NCBI GenBank assembly: GCA_035771175.1
Contig: CM069607.1
Location: forward strand, 19,662,001 to 19,726,000
Direction of reading: 5' to 3'
Source of the DNA: Paratinospora sagittata
Taxonomy: Eukaryota > Streptophyta > Magnoliopsida > Ranunculales > Menispermaceae
Length of the DNA stretch: 64,000 nt
Both the position numbers and the translations under genes were made by a program. Position 1 is the stretch's first letter. Every line of letters starts with the position of its first letter. Of this stretch, positions 35,579-48,753 are shown in pieces. The notes under the pieces were generated by a model. The model had not been told where the DNA came from. It was given only the letters and a program-made list of their open reading frames with translations, and did no database searches.

Positions 35579-38213
35579 TGCACAATTTTGATTGGGAATC
35601 GTAACTGAAACATTCTCCACTAACACCTTGATGATTCCCATTGTGTCGCATGGGCAAAACAACTTTAGATTAAAACAATGTTTTGAATTCAAATAATACT
35701 CTCTAGCTCTTTAACCTGCAACTGCTAATTTAATAAAACACCCATTCTCTAATTTTTAAAGATACAACACACGATTTTTTTGCAAGTTAGATTGAGCTTT
35801 TCCAAAAAGTAATTCAAAAGAAGAAAGTCGTGACTCTTGCATTGCCAGTAAAAGCTTCGGCTTGAATCAAAATTGCAAGTTGTCTTGAAGATAACCTCAT
35901 TGTTTAGCAAGTTCTTCATTTTATCCCTTTTGTGTTGAGATTTTGAAAAGCTATCCATCGTTTTAAACTGTAGGTATATTAAGTGTTCTCAGTAAGAGAA
36001 CACATCACCTATTTTCTTTCTCCGAGTGCTACGACTAATCATCAAGAACACAACAAACAATAGCTATCAAAGTATACAAAGATCAGGCTCTAAGAACGAA
36101 AACATTAGTTTGATCTTAGGTGTGTAGGGTAACCTCTCGATCAATCTCAACACGAAAACTCTCTAAATTGCAAAGTCTTCAAAATCACTTGGATTTGGTA
36201 TTCGATTTTGACAAAATATTTTTTGAAAGGTTTTAATCATAATTTCAATGAGTTTTGAATGATTTAAAAGTGTTTTGAGACAATGGAATGGCTCTTAAGT
36301 GTTCAAATATTATTTTTTCTAAAATTGGTCTATCTAGCAGTTTGCCAAAAAATTTCAAACGACAATAGCGCACTATCAGTGTTGATAGCATGCTGATAGG
36401 GTTGAATAATCAAAAATCAATTTTTCTTGAAAATTGCCTGTAGCGCGCTATCCCTTTTGATAACTCGCTATAGAGCAGTTGCCGTGATCTTTCGATTTTT
36501 AGTAAAATGGGCAATAGCGTGCTATAGGCCTTGATTGCAAGCTATCGAAATGTCCGAAAAACACGAGCTCTCGGGTTCGTGTATCTCGACCAGCAATAGC
36601 CCGCTATCCGTCATTAGAGAGCATGATACAATCCCAAATAGCTTGCTATCCACGTGTGAGTTAGAAATCTCACATATCTAACGAGAAAAAGGTGGGCCCT
36701 TTCCCTTGCTCGATTTTTCTATTCCTTGCACTGTTTTGACTGGGAATCGTAACTGAAACATTCTCCACTAACACCTCGATGATTCCCATTGTGTCGCATG
36801 GGCAAAACAACTTTAGATTAAAACAATGTTTTGAATTCAAATCATTTCCTACTCTCTTGCTCTTTAACCTGCAACTGCTAATTTAATAAAACACTCATTC
36901 TCTAATTTTCAAAGATACAACACACACGATTTTTGCAAGTTAGACTGAGCTTTCCAAAGAGTATTTCAAAAGAAGAAAGTCGTGACTCTTGCATTGCCAA
37001 TAAAACCTTCGACCTGAATCAAAATTGCAAACTGTCCTGAAGATAACCTCATTGTTTAGCAAGTTCTTCATTTTATCCCTTTTCTATTGAGATTTTCAAA
37101 AGCTATCCATCGTTTTAAACTGTAGGTATATGAAGTGTTCTCAGTAAGAGAACACATCTCCTATATTCTTTCTCCGAGTGCTACAACTAATCATCAAGAA
37201 CACGTCAAGCAGTAGCTATCAAAGTCTACAAAGATCAGGCTCTAAGAACGAAGTCATATCTCAATGCTAAAGCATTAGTTTGGTCTTAGGTGTGTAGGGT
37301 AACCTCTCGATCAATCTCAGCATAAAAACTCTCCAAATTGCAAAGTCTTAAAAATCACTTGGATTTAGTATTTGATTTTGACAAAATATTTTTCGAAAGG
37401 TTTTAATCACAATTTCAATGAGTTTTGAATGATTTAAAAGTGTTTTGAGACAATAGAATGGTTCTTAAGTGTTAAAATATTTATTTTTCCAAAATCGGGC
37501 TATCCAGCACTTTGCCAAAGTTTTTCAAAAGGCAATAGCGCTCTATCGGTGTTGATAGCACGCTGATAGGGTTAAATAATCAAAAATCTATTTTTCTTCA
37601 AAATTGCCTACAGCGCGCGCTATCCTTTTTGATAACTCGCTATAGAGAGCAGTTGCCGTAATCTTTCAATTTTTAGTAAAATGGGCAATCGCGTGCTATA
37701 GGCCTTAATTGCACGCTATCGGAAAGTCCTAAAAACACGAGCTCTCGGGTTTGTGTATATCGACCTGCAATAGTCCGCTATCTGTCATTAGAGAGCTTGA
37801 TACACAACCCTATTGGGTTGTCCAGCACTTTGCCCAAGTTTTTCAAACGGCAATAGCGCACTATCAGTGTTGATAGCACGCTGATAGGGTTGAATAATCA
37901 AAAATCTATTTTTCTTGAAATTTTCCTATAACGCGCTATCCCTTTTGATAACTCGCTATAAAGCAGTTGCCGTGATCTTTCGATTTTTAGTAAAATGGGC
38001 AATAGCCTGCTATAGGCCTTGATTGCACGATATTGGAAAGTCCGAAAAACACGAGTTCTCAGGTTTGTGTATATCGACCTGCAATAGTCCGCTATCCGTC
38101 ATTAGAGAGCATGATACAATCCCCAATAGCATGCTATCCACGTTTGAGTTAGAAATCTAACATATCTAACGAGAAAAACGTGGGCCCTTTCCCTTGCTCG
38201 ATTTTCTATTCCT
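35579..38213. repeat. HOR copy 6 (2,635 bp)
   Basis: Core copy with no private difference noticed. Second unit starts at 36727. Confidence 0.95.
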
Positions 38214-40848
38214 TGCACAATTTTGATTGGGAATCGTAACTGAAACATTCTCCACTAACACCTTGATGATTCCCATTGTGTCGCATGGGCAAAACAACTT
38301 TAGATTAAAACAATGTTTTGAATTCAAATAATACTCTCTAGCTCTTTAACCTGCAACTGCTAATTTAATAAAACACCCATTCTCTAATTTTTAAAGATAC
38401 AACACACGATTTTTTTGCAAGTTAGATTGAGCTTTTCCAAAAAGTAATTCAAAAGAAGAAAGTCGTGACTCTTGCATTGCCAGTAAAAGCTTCGGCTTGA
38501 ATCAAAATTGCAAGTTGTCTTGAAGATAACCTCATTGTTTAGCAAGTTCTTCATTTTATCCCTTTTGTGTTGAGATTTTGAAAAGCTATCCATCGTTTTA
38601 AACTGTAGGTATATTAAGTGTTCTCAGTAAGAGAACACATCACCTATTTTCTTTCTCCGAGTGCTACGACTAATCATCAAGAACACAACAAACAATAGCT
38701 ATCAAAGTATACAAAGATCAGGCTCTAAGAACGAAAACATTAGTTTGATCTTAGGTGTGTAGGGTAACCTCTCGATCAATCTCAACACGAAAACTCTCTA
38801 AATTGCAAAGTCTTCAAAATCACTTGGATTTGGTATTCGATTTTGACAAAATATTTTTTGAAAGGTTTTAATCATAATTTCAATGAGTTTTGAATGATTT
38901 AAAAGTGTTTTGAGACAATGGAATGGCTCTTAAGTGTTCAAATATTATTTTTTCTAAAATTGGTCTATCTAGCAGTTTGCCAAAAAATTTCAAACGACAA
39001 TAGCGCACTATCAGTGTTGATAGCATGCTGATAGGGTTGAATAATCAAAAATCAATTTTTCTTGAAAATTGCCTGTAGCGCGCTATCCCTTTTGATAACT
39101 CGCTATAGAGCAGTTGCCGTGATCTTTCGATTTTTAGTAAAATGGGCAATAGCGTGCTATAGGCCTTGATTGCAAGCTATCGAAATGTCCGAAAAACACG
39201 AGCTCTCGGGTTCGTGTATCTCGACCAGCAATAGCCCGCTATCCGTCATTAGAGAGCATGATACAATCCCAAATAGCTTGCTATCCACGTGTGAGTTAGA
39301 AATCTCACATATCTAACGAGAAAAAGGTGGGCCCTTTCCCTTGCTCGATTTTTCTATTCCTTGCACTGTTTTGACTGGGAATCGTAACTGAAACATTCTC
39401 CACTAACACCTCGATGATTCCCATTGTGTCGCATGGGCAAAACAACTTTAGATTAAAACAATGTTTTGAATTCAAATCATTTCCTACTCTCTTGCTCTTT
39501 AACCTGCAACTGCTAATTTAATAAAACACTCATTCTCTAATTTTCAAAGATACAATACACACGATTTTTGCAAGTTAGACTGAGCTTTCCAAAGAGTATT
39601 TCAAAAGAAGAAAGTCGTGACTCTTGCATTGCCAATAAAACCTTCGACCTGAATCAAAATTGCAAACTGTCCTGAAGATAACCTCATTGTTTAGCAAGTT
39701 CTTCATTTTATCCCTTTTCTATTGAGATTTTCAAAAGCTATCCATCGTTTTAAACTGTAGGTATATGAAGTGTTCTCAGTAAGAGAACACATCTCCTATA
39801 TTCTTTCTCCGAGTGCTACAACTAATCATCAAGAACACGTCAAGCAGTAGCTATCAAAGTCTACAAAGATCAGGCTCTAAGAACGAAGTCATATCTCAAT
39901 GCTAAAGCATTAGTTTGGTCTTAGGTGTGTAGGGTAACCTCTCGATCAATCTCAGCATAAAAACTCTCCAAATTGCAAAGTCTTAAAAATCACTTGGATT
40001 TAGTATTTGATTTTGACAAAATATTTTTCGAAAGGTTTTAATCACAATTTCAATGAGTTTTGAATGATTTAAAAGTGTTTTGAGACAATAGAATGGTTCT
40101 TAAGTGTTAAAATATTTATTTTTCCAAAATCGGGCTATCCAGCACTTTGCCAAAGTTTTTCAAAAGGCAATAGCGCTCTATCGGTGTTGATAGCACGCTG
40201 ATAGGGTTAAATAATCAAAAATCTATTTTTCTTCAAAATTGCCTACAGCGCGCGCTATCCTTTTTGATAACTCGCTATAGAGAGCAGTTGCCGTAATCTT
40301 TCAATTTTTAGTAAAATGGGCAATCGCGTGCTATAGGCCTTAATTGCACGCTATCGGAAAGTCCTAAAAACACGAGCTCTCGGGTTTGTGTATATCGACC
40401 TGCAATAGTCCGCTATCTGTCATTAGAGAGCTTGATACACAACCCTATTGGGTTGTCCAGCACTTTGCCCAAGTTTTTCAAACGGCAATAGCGCACTATC
40501 AGTGTTGATAGCACGCTGATAGGGTTGAATAATCAAAAATCTATTTTTCTTGAAATTTTCCTATAACGCGCTATCCCTTTTGATAACTCGCTATAAAGCA
40601 GTTGCCGTGATCTTTCGATTTTTAGTAAAATGGGCAATAGCCTGCTATAGGCCTTGATTGCACGATATTGGAAAGTCCGAAAAACACGAGTTCTCAGGTT
40701 TGTGTATATCGACCTGCAATAGTCCGCTATCCGTCATTAGAGAGCATGATACAATCCCCAATAGCATGCTATCCACGTTTGAGTTAGAAATCTAACATAT
40801 CTAACGAGAAAAACGTGGGCCCTTTCCCTTGCTCGATTTTCTATTCCT
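38214..40848. repeat. HOR copy 7 (2,635 bp)
   Basis: Core copy with one private change noticed: TACAATACAC for TACAACACAC at 39556. Second unit starts at 39362. Confidence 0.95.
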
Positions 40849-43483
40849 TGCACAATTTTGATTGGGAATCGTAACTGAAACATTCTCCACTAACACCTTG
40901 ATGATTCCCATTGTGTCGCATGGGCAAAACAACTTTAGATTAAAACAATGTTTTGAATTCAAATAATACTCTCTAGCTCTTTAACCTGCAACTGCTAATT
41001 TAATAAAACACCCATTCTCTAATTTTTAAAGATACAACACACGATTTTTTTGCAAGTTAGATTGAGCTTTTCCAAAAAGTAATTCAAAAGAAGAAAGTCG
41101 TGACTCTTGCATTGCCAGTAAAAGCTTCGGCTTGAATCAAAATTGCAAGTTGTCTTGAAGATAACCTCATTGTTTAGCAAGTTCTTCATTTTATCCCTTT
41201 TGTGTTGAGATTTTGAAAAGCTATCCATCGTTTTAAACTGTAGGTATATTAAGTGTTCTCAGTAAGAGAACACATCACCTATTTTCTTTCTCCGAGTGCT
41301 ACGACTAATCATCAAGAACACAACAAACAATAGCTATCAAAGTATACAAAGATCAGGCTCTAAGAACGAAAACATTAGTTTGATCTTAGGTGTGTAGGGT
41401 AACCTCTCGATCAATCTCAACACGAAAACTCTCTAAATTGCAAAGTCTTCAAAATCACTTGGATTTGGTATTCGATTTTGACAAAATATTTTTTGAAAGG
41501 TTTTAATCATAATTTCAATGAGTTTTGAATGATTTAAAAGTGTTTTGAGACAATGGAATGGCTCTTAAGTGTTCAAATATTATTTTTTCTAAAATTGGTC
41601 TATCTAGCAGTTTGCCAAAAAATTTCAAACGACAATAGCGCACTATCAGTGTTGATAGCATGCTGATAGGGTTGAATAATCAAAAATCAATTTTTCTTGA
41701 AAATTGCCTGTAGCGCGCTATCCCTTTTGATAACTCGCTATAGAGCAGTTGCCGTGATCTTTCGATTTTTAGTAAAATGGGCAATAGCGTGCTATAGGCC
41801 TTGATTGCAAGCTATCGAAATGTCCGAAAAACACGAGCTCTCGGGTTCGTGTATCTCGACCAGCAATAGCCCGCTATCCGTCATTAGAGAGCATGATACA
41901 ATCCCAAATAGCTTGCTATCCACGTGTGAGTTAGAAATCTCACATATCTAACGAGAAAAAGGTGGGCCCTTTCCCTTGCTCGATTTTTCTATTCCTTGCA
42001 CTGTTTTGACTGGGAATCGTAACTGAAACATTCTCCACTAACACCTCGATGATTCCCATTGTGTCGCATGGGCAAAACAACTTTAGATTAAAACAATGTT
42101 TTGAATTCAAATCATTTCCTACTCTCTTGCTCTTTAACCTGCAACTGCTAATTTAATAAAACACTCATTCTCTAATTTTCAAAGATACAACACACACGAT
42201 TTTTGCAAGTTAGACTGAGCTTTCCAAAGAGTATTTCAAAAGAAGAAAGTCGTGACTCTTGCATTGCCAATAAAACCTTCGACCTGAATCAAAATTGCAA
42301 ACTGTCCTGAAGATAACCTCATTGTTTAGCAAGTTCTTCATTTTATCCCTTTTCTATTGAGATTTTCAAAAGCTATCCATCGTTTTAAACTGTAGGTATA
42401 TGAAGTGTTCTCAGTAAGAGAACACATCTCCTATATTCTTTCTCCGAGTGCTACAACTAATCATCAAGAACACGTCAAGCAGTAGCTATCAAAGTCTACA
42501 AAGATCAGGCTCTAAGAACGAAGTCATATCTCAATGCTAAAGCATTAGTTTGGTCTTAGGTGTGTAGGGTAACCTCTCGATCAATCTCAGCATAAAAACT
42601 CTCCAAATTGCAAAGTCTTAAAAATCACTTGGATTTAGTATTTGATTTTGACAAAATATTTTTCGAAAGGTTTTAATCACAATTTCAATGAGTTTTGAAT
42701 GATTTAAAAGTGTTTTGAGACAATAGAATGGTTCTTAAGTGTTAAAATATTTATTTTTCCAAAATCGGGCTATCCAGCACTTTGCCAAAGTTTTTCAAAA
42801 GGCAATAGCGCTCTATCGGTGTTGATAGCACGCTGATAGGGTTAAATAATCAAAAATCTATTTTTCTTCAAAATTGCCTACAGCGCGCGCTATCCTTTTT
42901 GATAACTCGCTATAGAGAGCAGTTGCCGTAATCTTTCAATTTTTAGTAAAATGGGCAATCGCGTGCTATAGGCCTTAATTGCACGCTATCGGAAAGTCCT
43001 AAAAACACGAGCTCTCGGGTTTGTGTATATCGACCTGCAATAGTCCGCTATCTGTCATTAGAGAGCTTGATACACAACCCTATTGGGTTGTCCAGCACTT
43101 TGCCCAAGTTTTTCAAACGGCAATAGCGCACTATCAGTGTTGATAGCACGCTGATAGGGTTGAATAATCAAAAATCTATTTTTCTTGAAATTTTCCTATA
43201 ACGCGCTATCCCTTTTGATAACTCGCTATAAAGCAGTTGCCGTGATCTTTCGATTTTTAGTAAAATGGGCAATAGCCTGCTATAGGCCTTGATTGCACGA
43301 TATTGGAAAGTCCGAAAAACACGAGTTCTCAGGTTTGTGTATATCGACCTGCAATAGTCCGCTATCCGTCATTAGAGAGCATGATACAATCCCCAATAGC
43401 ATGCTATCCACGTTTGAGTTAGAAATCTAACATATCTAACGAGAAAAACGTGGGCCCTTTCCCTTGCTCGATTTTCTATTCCT
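40849..43483. repeat. HOR copy 8 (2,635 bp)
   Basis: Last copy of the near-identical core, with no private difference noticed. Second unit starts at 41997. The next copy changes at many sites, so 43483/43484 is a sub-family border. Confidence 0.95.
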
Positions 43484-46118
43484 TGCACAATTTTGATTGG
43501 GAATCGTAACTGAAACATTCTCCACTAACACCTTGATGATTCCCATTGTGTCGCATGGGCAAAACAACTTTAGATTAAAACAATGTTTTGAATTCAAATA
43601 ATACTCTCTAGCTCTTTAACCTGCAACTGCTAATTTAATAAAACACCCATTCTCTAATTTTTAAAGATACAACACACGATTTTTTTGCAAGTTAGATTGA
43701 GCTTTTCCAAAAAGTAATTCAAAAGAAGAAAGTCGTGACTCTTGCATTGCCAGTAAAAGCTTCGACTTGAATCAAAATTGCAAGTTGTCTTGAAGATAAC
43801 CTCATTGTTTAGCAAGTTCTTCATTTTATCCCTTTTGTGTTGAGATTTTGAAAAGCTATCCATCGTTTTAAACTGTAGGTATATTAAGTGTTCTCAGTAA
43901 GAGAACACATCACCTATTTTCTTTCTCCGAGTGCTACGACTAATCATCAAGAACACATCAAACAATAGCTATCAAAGTATACAAAGATCAGGCTCTAAGA
44001 ACGAAAACATTAGTTTGATCTTAGGTGTGTAGGGTAACCTCTCGAGCAATCTCAACACGAAAACTCTCTAAATTGCAAAGTCTTCAAAATCACTTGGATT
44101 TGGTATTCGATTTTGGCAAAATATTTTTTGAAAGGTTTTAATCATAATTTCAATGAGTTTAGAATGATTTAAAAGTGTTTTGAGACAATGGAATGGCTCT
44201 TGAGTGTTAAAATATTATTTTTTCTAAAATTGGTCTATCTAGCAGTTTGCCAAAAAAATTCAAACGACAATAGCGCACTATCAGTGTTGATAGCATGCTG
44301 ATAGGGTTGAATAATCAAAAATCAATTTTTCTTGAGAATTGCCTGTAGCGCGCTATCCCTTTTGATAACTCGCTATAGAGCAGTTGCCGTGATCTTTCGA
44401 TTTTTAGTAAAATGGGCAATAGCGTGCTATAGGCCTTGATTGCAAGCTATCGAAATGTCCGAAAAACACGAGCTCTCGGGTTCGTGTATCTCGACCAGCA
44501 ATAGCCCGCTATCCGTCATTAGAGAGCATGATACAATCCCAAATAGCTTGCTATCCACGTGTGAGTTAGAAATCTCACATATCTAACGAGAAAAAGGTGG
44601 GCCCTTTCCCTTGCTCGATTTTTCTATTCCTTGCACAGTTTTGACTGGGAATCGTAACTGAAACATTCTCCACTAACACCTCGATGATTCCCATTGTGTC
44701 GCATGGGCAAAACAACTTTAGATTAAAACAATGTTTTGAATTCAAATCATTTCCTACTCTCTTGCTCTTTCACCTGCAACTGCTAATTTAATAAAACACT
44801 CATTCTCTAATTTTCAAAGATACAACACACACGATTTTTGCAAGTTAGACTGAGCTTTCCAAAGAGTATTTCAAAAGAAGAAAGTCGTGACTCTTGCATT
44901 GCCAATAAAACCTTCGACCTGAATCAAAATTGCAAACTGTCCTGAAGATAACCTCATTGTTTAGCAAGTTCTTCATTTTATCCCTTTTCTATTGAGATTT
45001 TCAAAAGCTATCCATCGTTTTAAACTGTAGGTATATGAAGTGTTCTCAGTAAGAGAACACATCTCCTATATTCTTTCTCCGAGTGCTACAACTAATCATC
45101 AAGAACACGTCAAGCAATAGCTATCAAAGTCTACAAAGATCAGGCTCTAAGAACGAAGTCATATCTCAATGCTAAAGCATTAGTTTGGTCTTAGGTGTGT
45201 AGGGTAACCTCTCGATCAATCTCAGCATAAAAACTCTCCAAATTGCAAAGTCTTAAAAATCACTTGGATTTAGTATTTGATTTTGACAAAATATTTTTCG
45301 AAAGGTTTTAATCACAATTTCAATGAGTTTTGAATGATTTAAAAGTGTTTTGAGACAATAGAATGGTTCTTAAGTGTTAAAATATTTATTTTTCCAAAAT
45401 CGGGCTATCCAGCACTTTGCCAAAGTTTTTCAAAAGGCAATAGCGCTCTATCGGTGTTGATAGCACGCTGATAGGGTTAAATAATCAAAAATCTATTTTT
45501 CTTCAAAATTGCCTACAGCGCGCGCTATCCTTTTTGATAACTCGCTATAGAGAGCAGTTGCCGTAATCTTTCAATTTTTAGTAAAATGGGCAATCGCGTG
45601 CTATAGGCCTTAATTGCACGCTATCGAAAAGTCCTAAAAACACGAGCTCTCGGGTTTGTGTATATCGACCTGCAATAGTCCGCTATCTGTCATTAGAGAG
45701 CTTGATACACAACCCTATTGGGTTGTCCAGCACTTTGCCAAAGTTTTTCAAACGGCAATAGCGCACTATCAGTGTTGATAGCAGGCTGATAGGGTTGAAT
45801 AATCAAAAATCTATTTTTCTTGAAATTTTCCTATAACGCGCTATCCCTTTTGATAACTCGCTATAAAGCAGTTGCCGTGATCTTTCGATTTTTAGTAAAA
45901 TGGGCAATAGCCTGCTATAGGCCTTGATTGCACGATATTGGAAAGTCCGAAAAACACGAGTTCTCAGGTTTGTGTATATCGACCTGCAATAGTCCGCTAT
46001 CCGTCATTAGAGAGCATGATACAATCCCCAATAGCATGCTATCCACGTTTGAGTTAGAAATCTAACATATCTAACGAGAAAAACGTGGGCCCTTTCCCTT
46101 GCTCGATTTTCTATTCCT
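43484..46118. repeat. HOR copy 9 (2,635 bp, variant sub-family)
   Basis: Differs from the core in a cluster within the first L and S: CTTCGACTTG, CACATCAAAC, CTCGAGCAATC, TTTTGGCAAAAT, GTTTAGAATG, CTTGAGTGTTAAAA and CTTGAGAATTG. Private changes include TTTCACCTG near 44770 and GCAGGCTGAT near 45783. Second unit starts at 44632. Confidence 0.94.
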
Positions 46119-48753
46119 TGCACAATTTTGATTGGGAATCGTAACTGAAACATTCTCCACTAACACCTTGATGATTCCCATTGTGTCGCATGGGCAAAAC
46201 AACTTTAGATTAAAACAATGTTTTGAATTCAAATAATACTCTCTAGCTCTTTAACCTGCAACTGCTAATTTAATAAAACACCCATTCTCTAATTTTTAAA
46301 GATACAACACACGATTTTTTTGCAAGTTAGATTGAGCTTTTCCAAAAAGTAATTCAAAAGAAGAAAGTCGTGACTCTTGCATTGCCAGTAAAAGCTTCGA
46401 CTTGAATCAAAATTGCAAGTTGTCTTGAAGATAACCTCATTGTTTAGCAAGTTCTTCATTTTATCCCTTTTGTGTTGAGATTTTGAAAAGCTATCCATCG
46501 TTTTAAACTGTAGGTATATTAAGTGTTCTCAGTAAGAGAACACATCACCTATTTTCTTTCTCCGAGTGCTACGACTAATCATCAAGAACACATCAAACAA
46601 TAGCTATCAAAGTATACAAAGATCAGGCTCTAAGAACGAAAACATTAGTTTGATCTTAGGTGTGTAGGGTAACCTCTCGATCAATCTCAACACGAAAACT
46701 CTCTAAATTGCAAAGTCTTCAAAATCACTTGGATTTGGTATTCGATTTTGACAAAATATTTTTTGAAAGGTTTTAATCATAATTTCAATGAGTTTTGAAT
46801 GATTTAAAAGTGTTTTGAGACAATGGAATGGCTCTTAAGTGTTAAAATATTATTTTTTCTAAAATTGGTCTATCTAGCACTTTGCCAAAAAATTTCAAAC
46901 GACAATAGCGCACTATCAGTGTTGATAGCATGCTGATAGGGTTGAATAATCAAAAATCAATTTTTCTTGAGAATTGCCTGTAGCGCGCTATCCCTTTTGA
47001 TAACTCGCTATAGAGCAGTTGCCGTGATCTTTCGATTTTTAGTAAAATGGGCAATAGCGTGCTATAGGCCTTGATTGCGAGCTATCGAAATGTCCGAAAA
47101 ACACGAGCTCTCGGGTTCGTGTATCTCGACCAGCAATAGTCCGCTATCCGTCATTAGAGAGCATGATACAATCCCAAATAGCATGCTATCCACGTGTGAG
47201 TTAGAAATCTCACATATCTAACGAGAAAAAGGTGGGCCCTTTCCCTTGCTCGATTTTTCTATTCCTTGCACAGTTTTGACTGGGAATCGTAACTGAAACA
47301 TTCTCCACTAACACCTCGATGATTCCCATTGTGTCGCATGGGCAAAACAACTTTAGATTAAAACAATGTTTTGAATTCAAATCATTTCCTACTCTCTTGC
47401 TCTTTAACCTGCAACTGCTAATTTAATAAAACACTCATTCTCTAATTTTCAAAGATACAACACACACGATTTTTGCAAGTTAGACTGAGCTTTCCAAAGA
47501 GTATTTCAAAAGAAGAAAGTCGTGACTCTTGCATTGCCAATAAAACCTTCGACCTGAATCAAAATTGCAAACTGTCCTGAAGATAACCTCATTGTTTAGC
47601 AAGTTCTTCATTTTATCCCTTTTCTATTGAGATTTTCAAAAGCTATCCATCGTTTTAAACTGTAGGTATATGAAGTGTTCTCAGTAAGAGAACACATCTC
47701 CTATATTCTTTCTCCGAGTGCTACAACTAATCATCAAGAACACGTCAAGCAGTAGCTATCAAAGTCTACAAAGATCAGGCTCTAAGAACGAAGTCATATC
47801 TCAATGCTAAAGCCTTAGTTTGGTCTTAGGTGTGTAGGGTAACCTCTCGATCAATCTCAGCATAAAAACTCTCCAAATTGCAAAGTCTTAAAAATCACTT
47901 GGATTTAGTATTTGATTTTGACAAAATATTTTTCGAAAGGTTTTAATCACAATTTCAATGAGTTTTGAATGATTTAAAAGTGTTTTGAGACAATAGAATG
48001 GTTCTTAAGTGTTAAAATATTTATTTTTCCAAAATCGGGCTATCCAGCACTTTGCCAAAGTTTTTCAAAAGGCAATAGCGCTCTATCGGTGTTGATAGCA
48101 CGCTGATAGGGTTAAATAATCAAAAATCTATTTTTCTTCAAAATTGCCTACAGCGCGCGCTATCCTTTTTGATAACTCGCTATAGAGAGCAGTTGCCGTA
48201 ATCTTTCAATTTTTAGTAAAATGGGCAATCGCGTGCTATAGGCCTTAATTGCACGCTATCGGAAAGTCCTAAAAACACGAGCTCTCGGGTTTGTGTATAT
48301 CGACCTGCAATAGTCCGCTATCTGTCACTAGAGAGCTTGATACACAACCCTATTGGGTTGTCCAGCACTTTGCCCAAGTTTTTCAAACGGCAATAGCGCA
48401 CTATCAGTGTTGATAGCACGCTGATAGGGTTGAATAATCAAAAATCTATTTTTCTTGAAATTTTCCTATAACGCGCTATCCCTTTTGATAACTCGCTATA
48501 AAGCAGTTGCCGTGATCTTTCGATTTTTAGTAAAATGGGCAATAGCCTGCTATAGGCCTTGATTGCACGATATTGGAAAGTCCGAAAAACACGAGTTCTC
48601 AGGTTTGGGTATATCGACCTGCAATAGTCCGCTATCCGTCATTAGAGAGCATGATACAATCCCCAATAGCATGCTATCCACGTTTGAGTTAGAAATCTAA
48701 CATATCTAACGAGAAAAACGTGGGCCCTTTCCCTTGCTCGATTTTCTATTCCT
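46119..48753. repeat. HOR copy 10 (2,635 bp)
   Basis: Lacks CTCGAG and GTTTAGAATG of copies 9 and 11, but has GCGAGCTATC and CAATAGTCCGC, which copy 12 shares. Private changes: AAAGCCTTAG near 47813 and GTCACTAG near 48328. First copy with CAGGTTTGGGTATATC (about 48601). Second unit starts at 47267. Confidence 0.94.
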
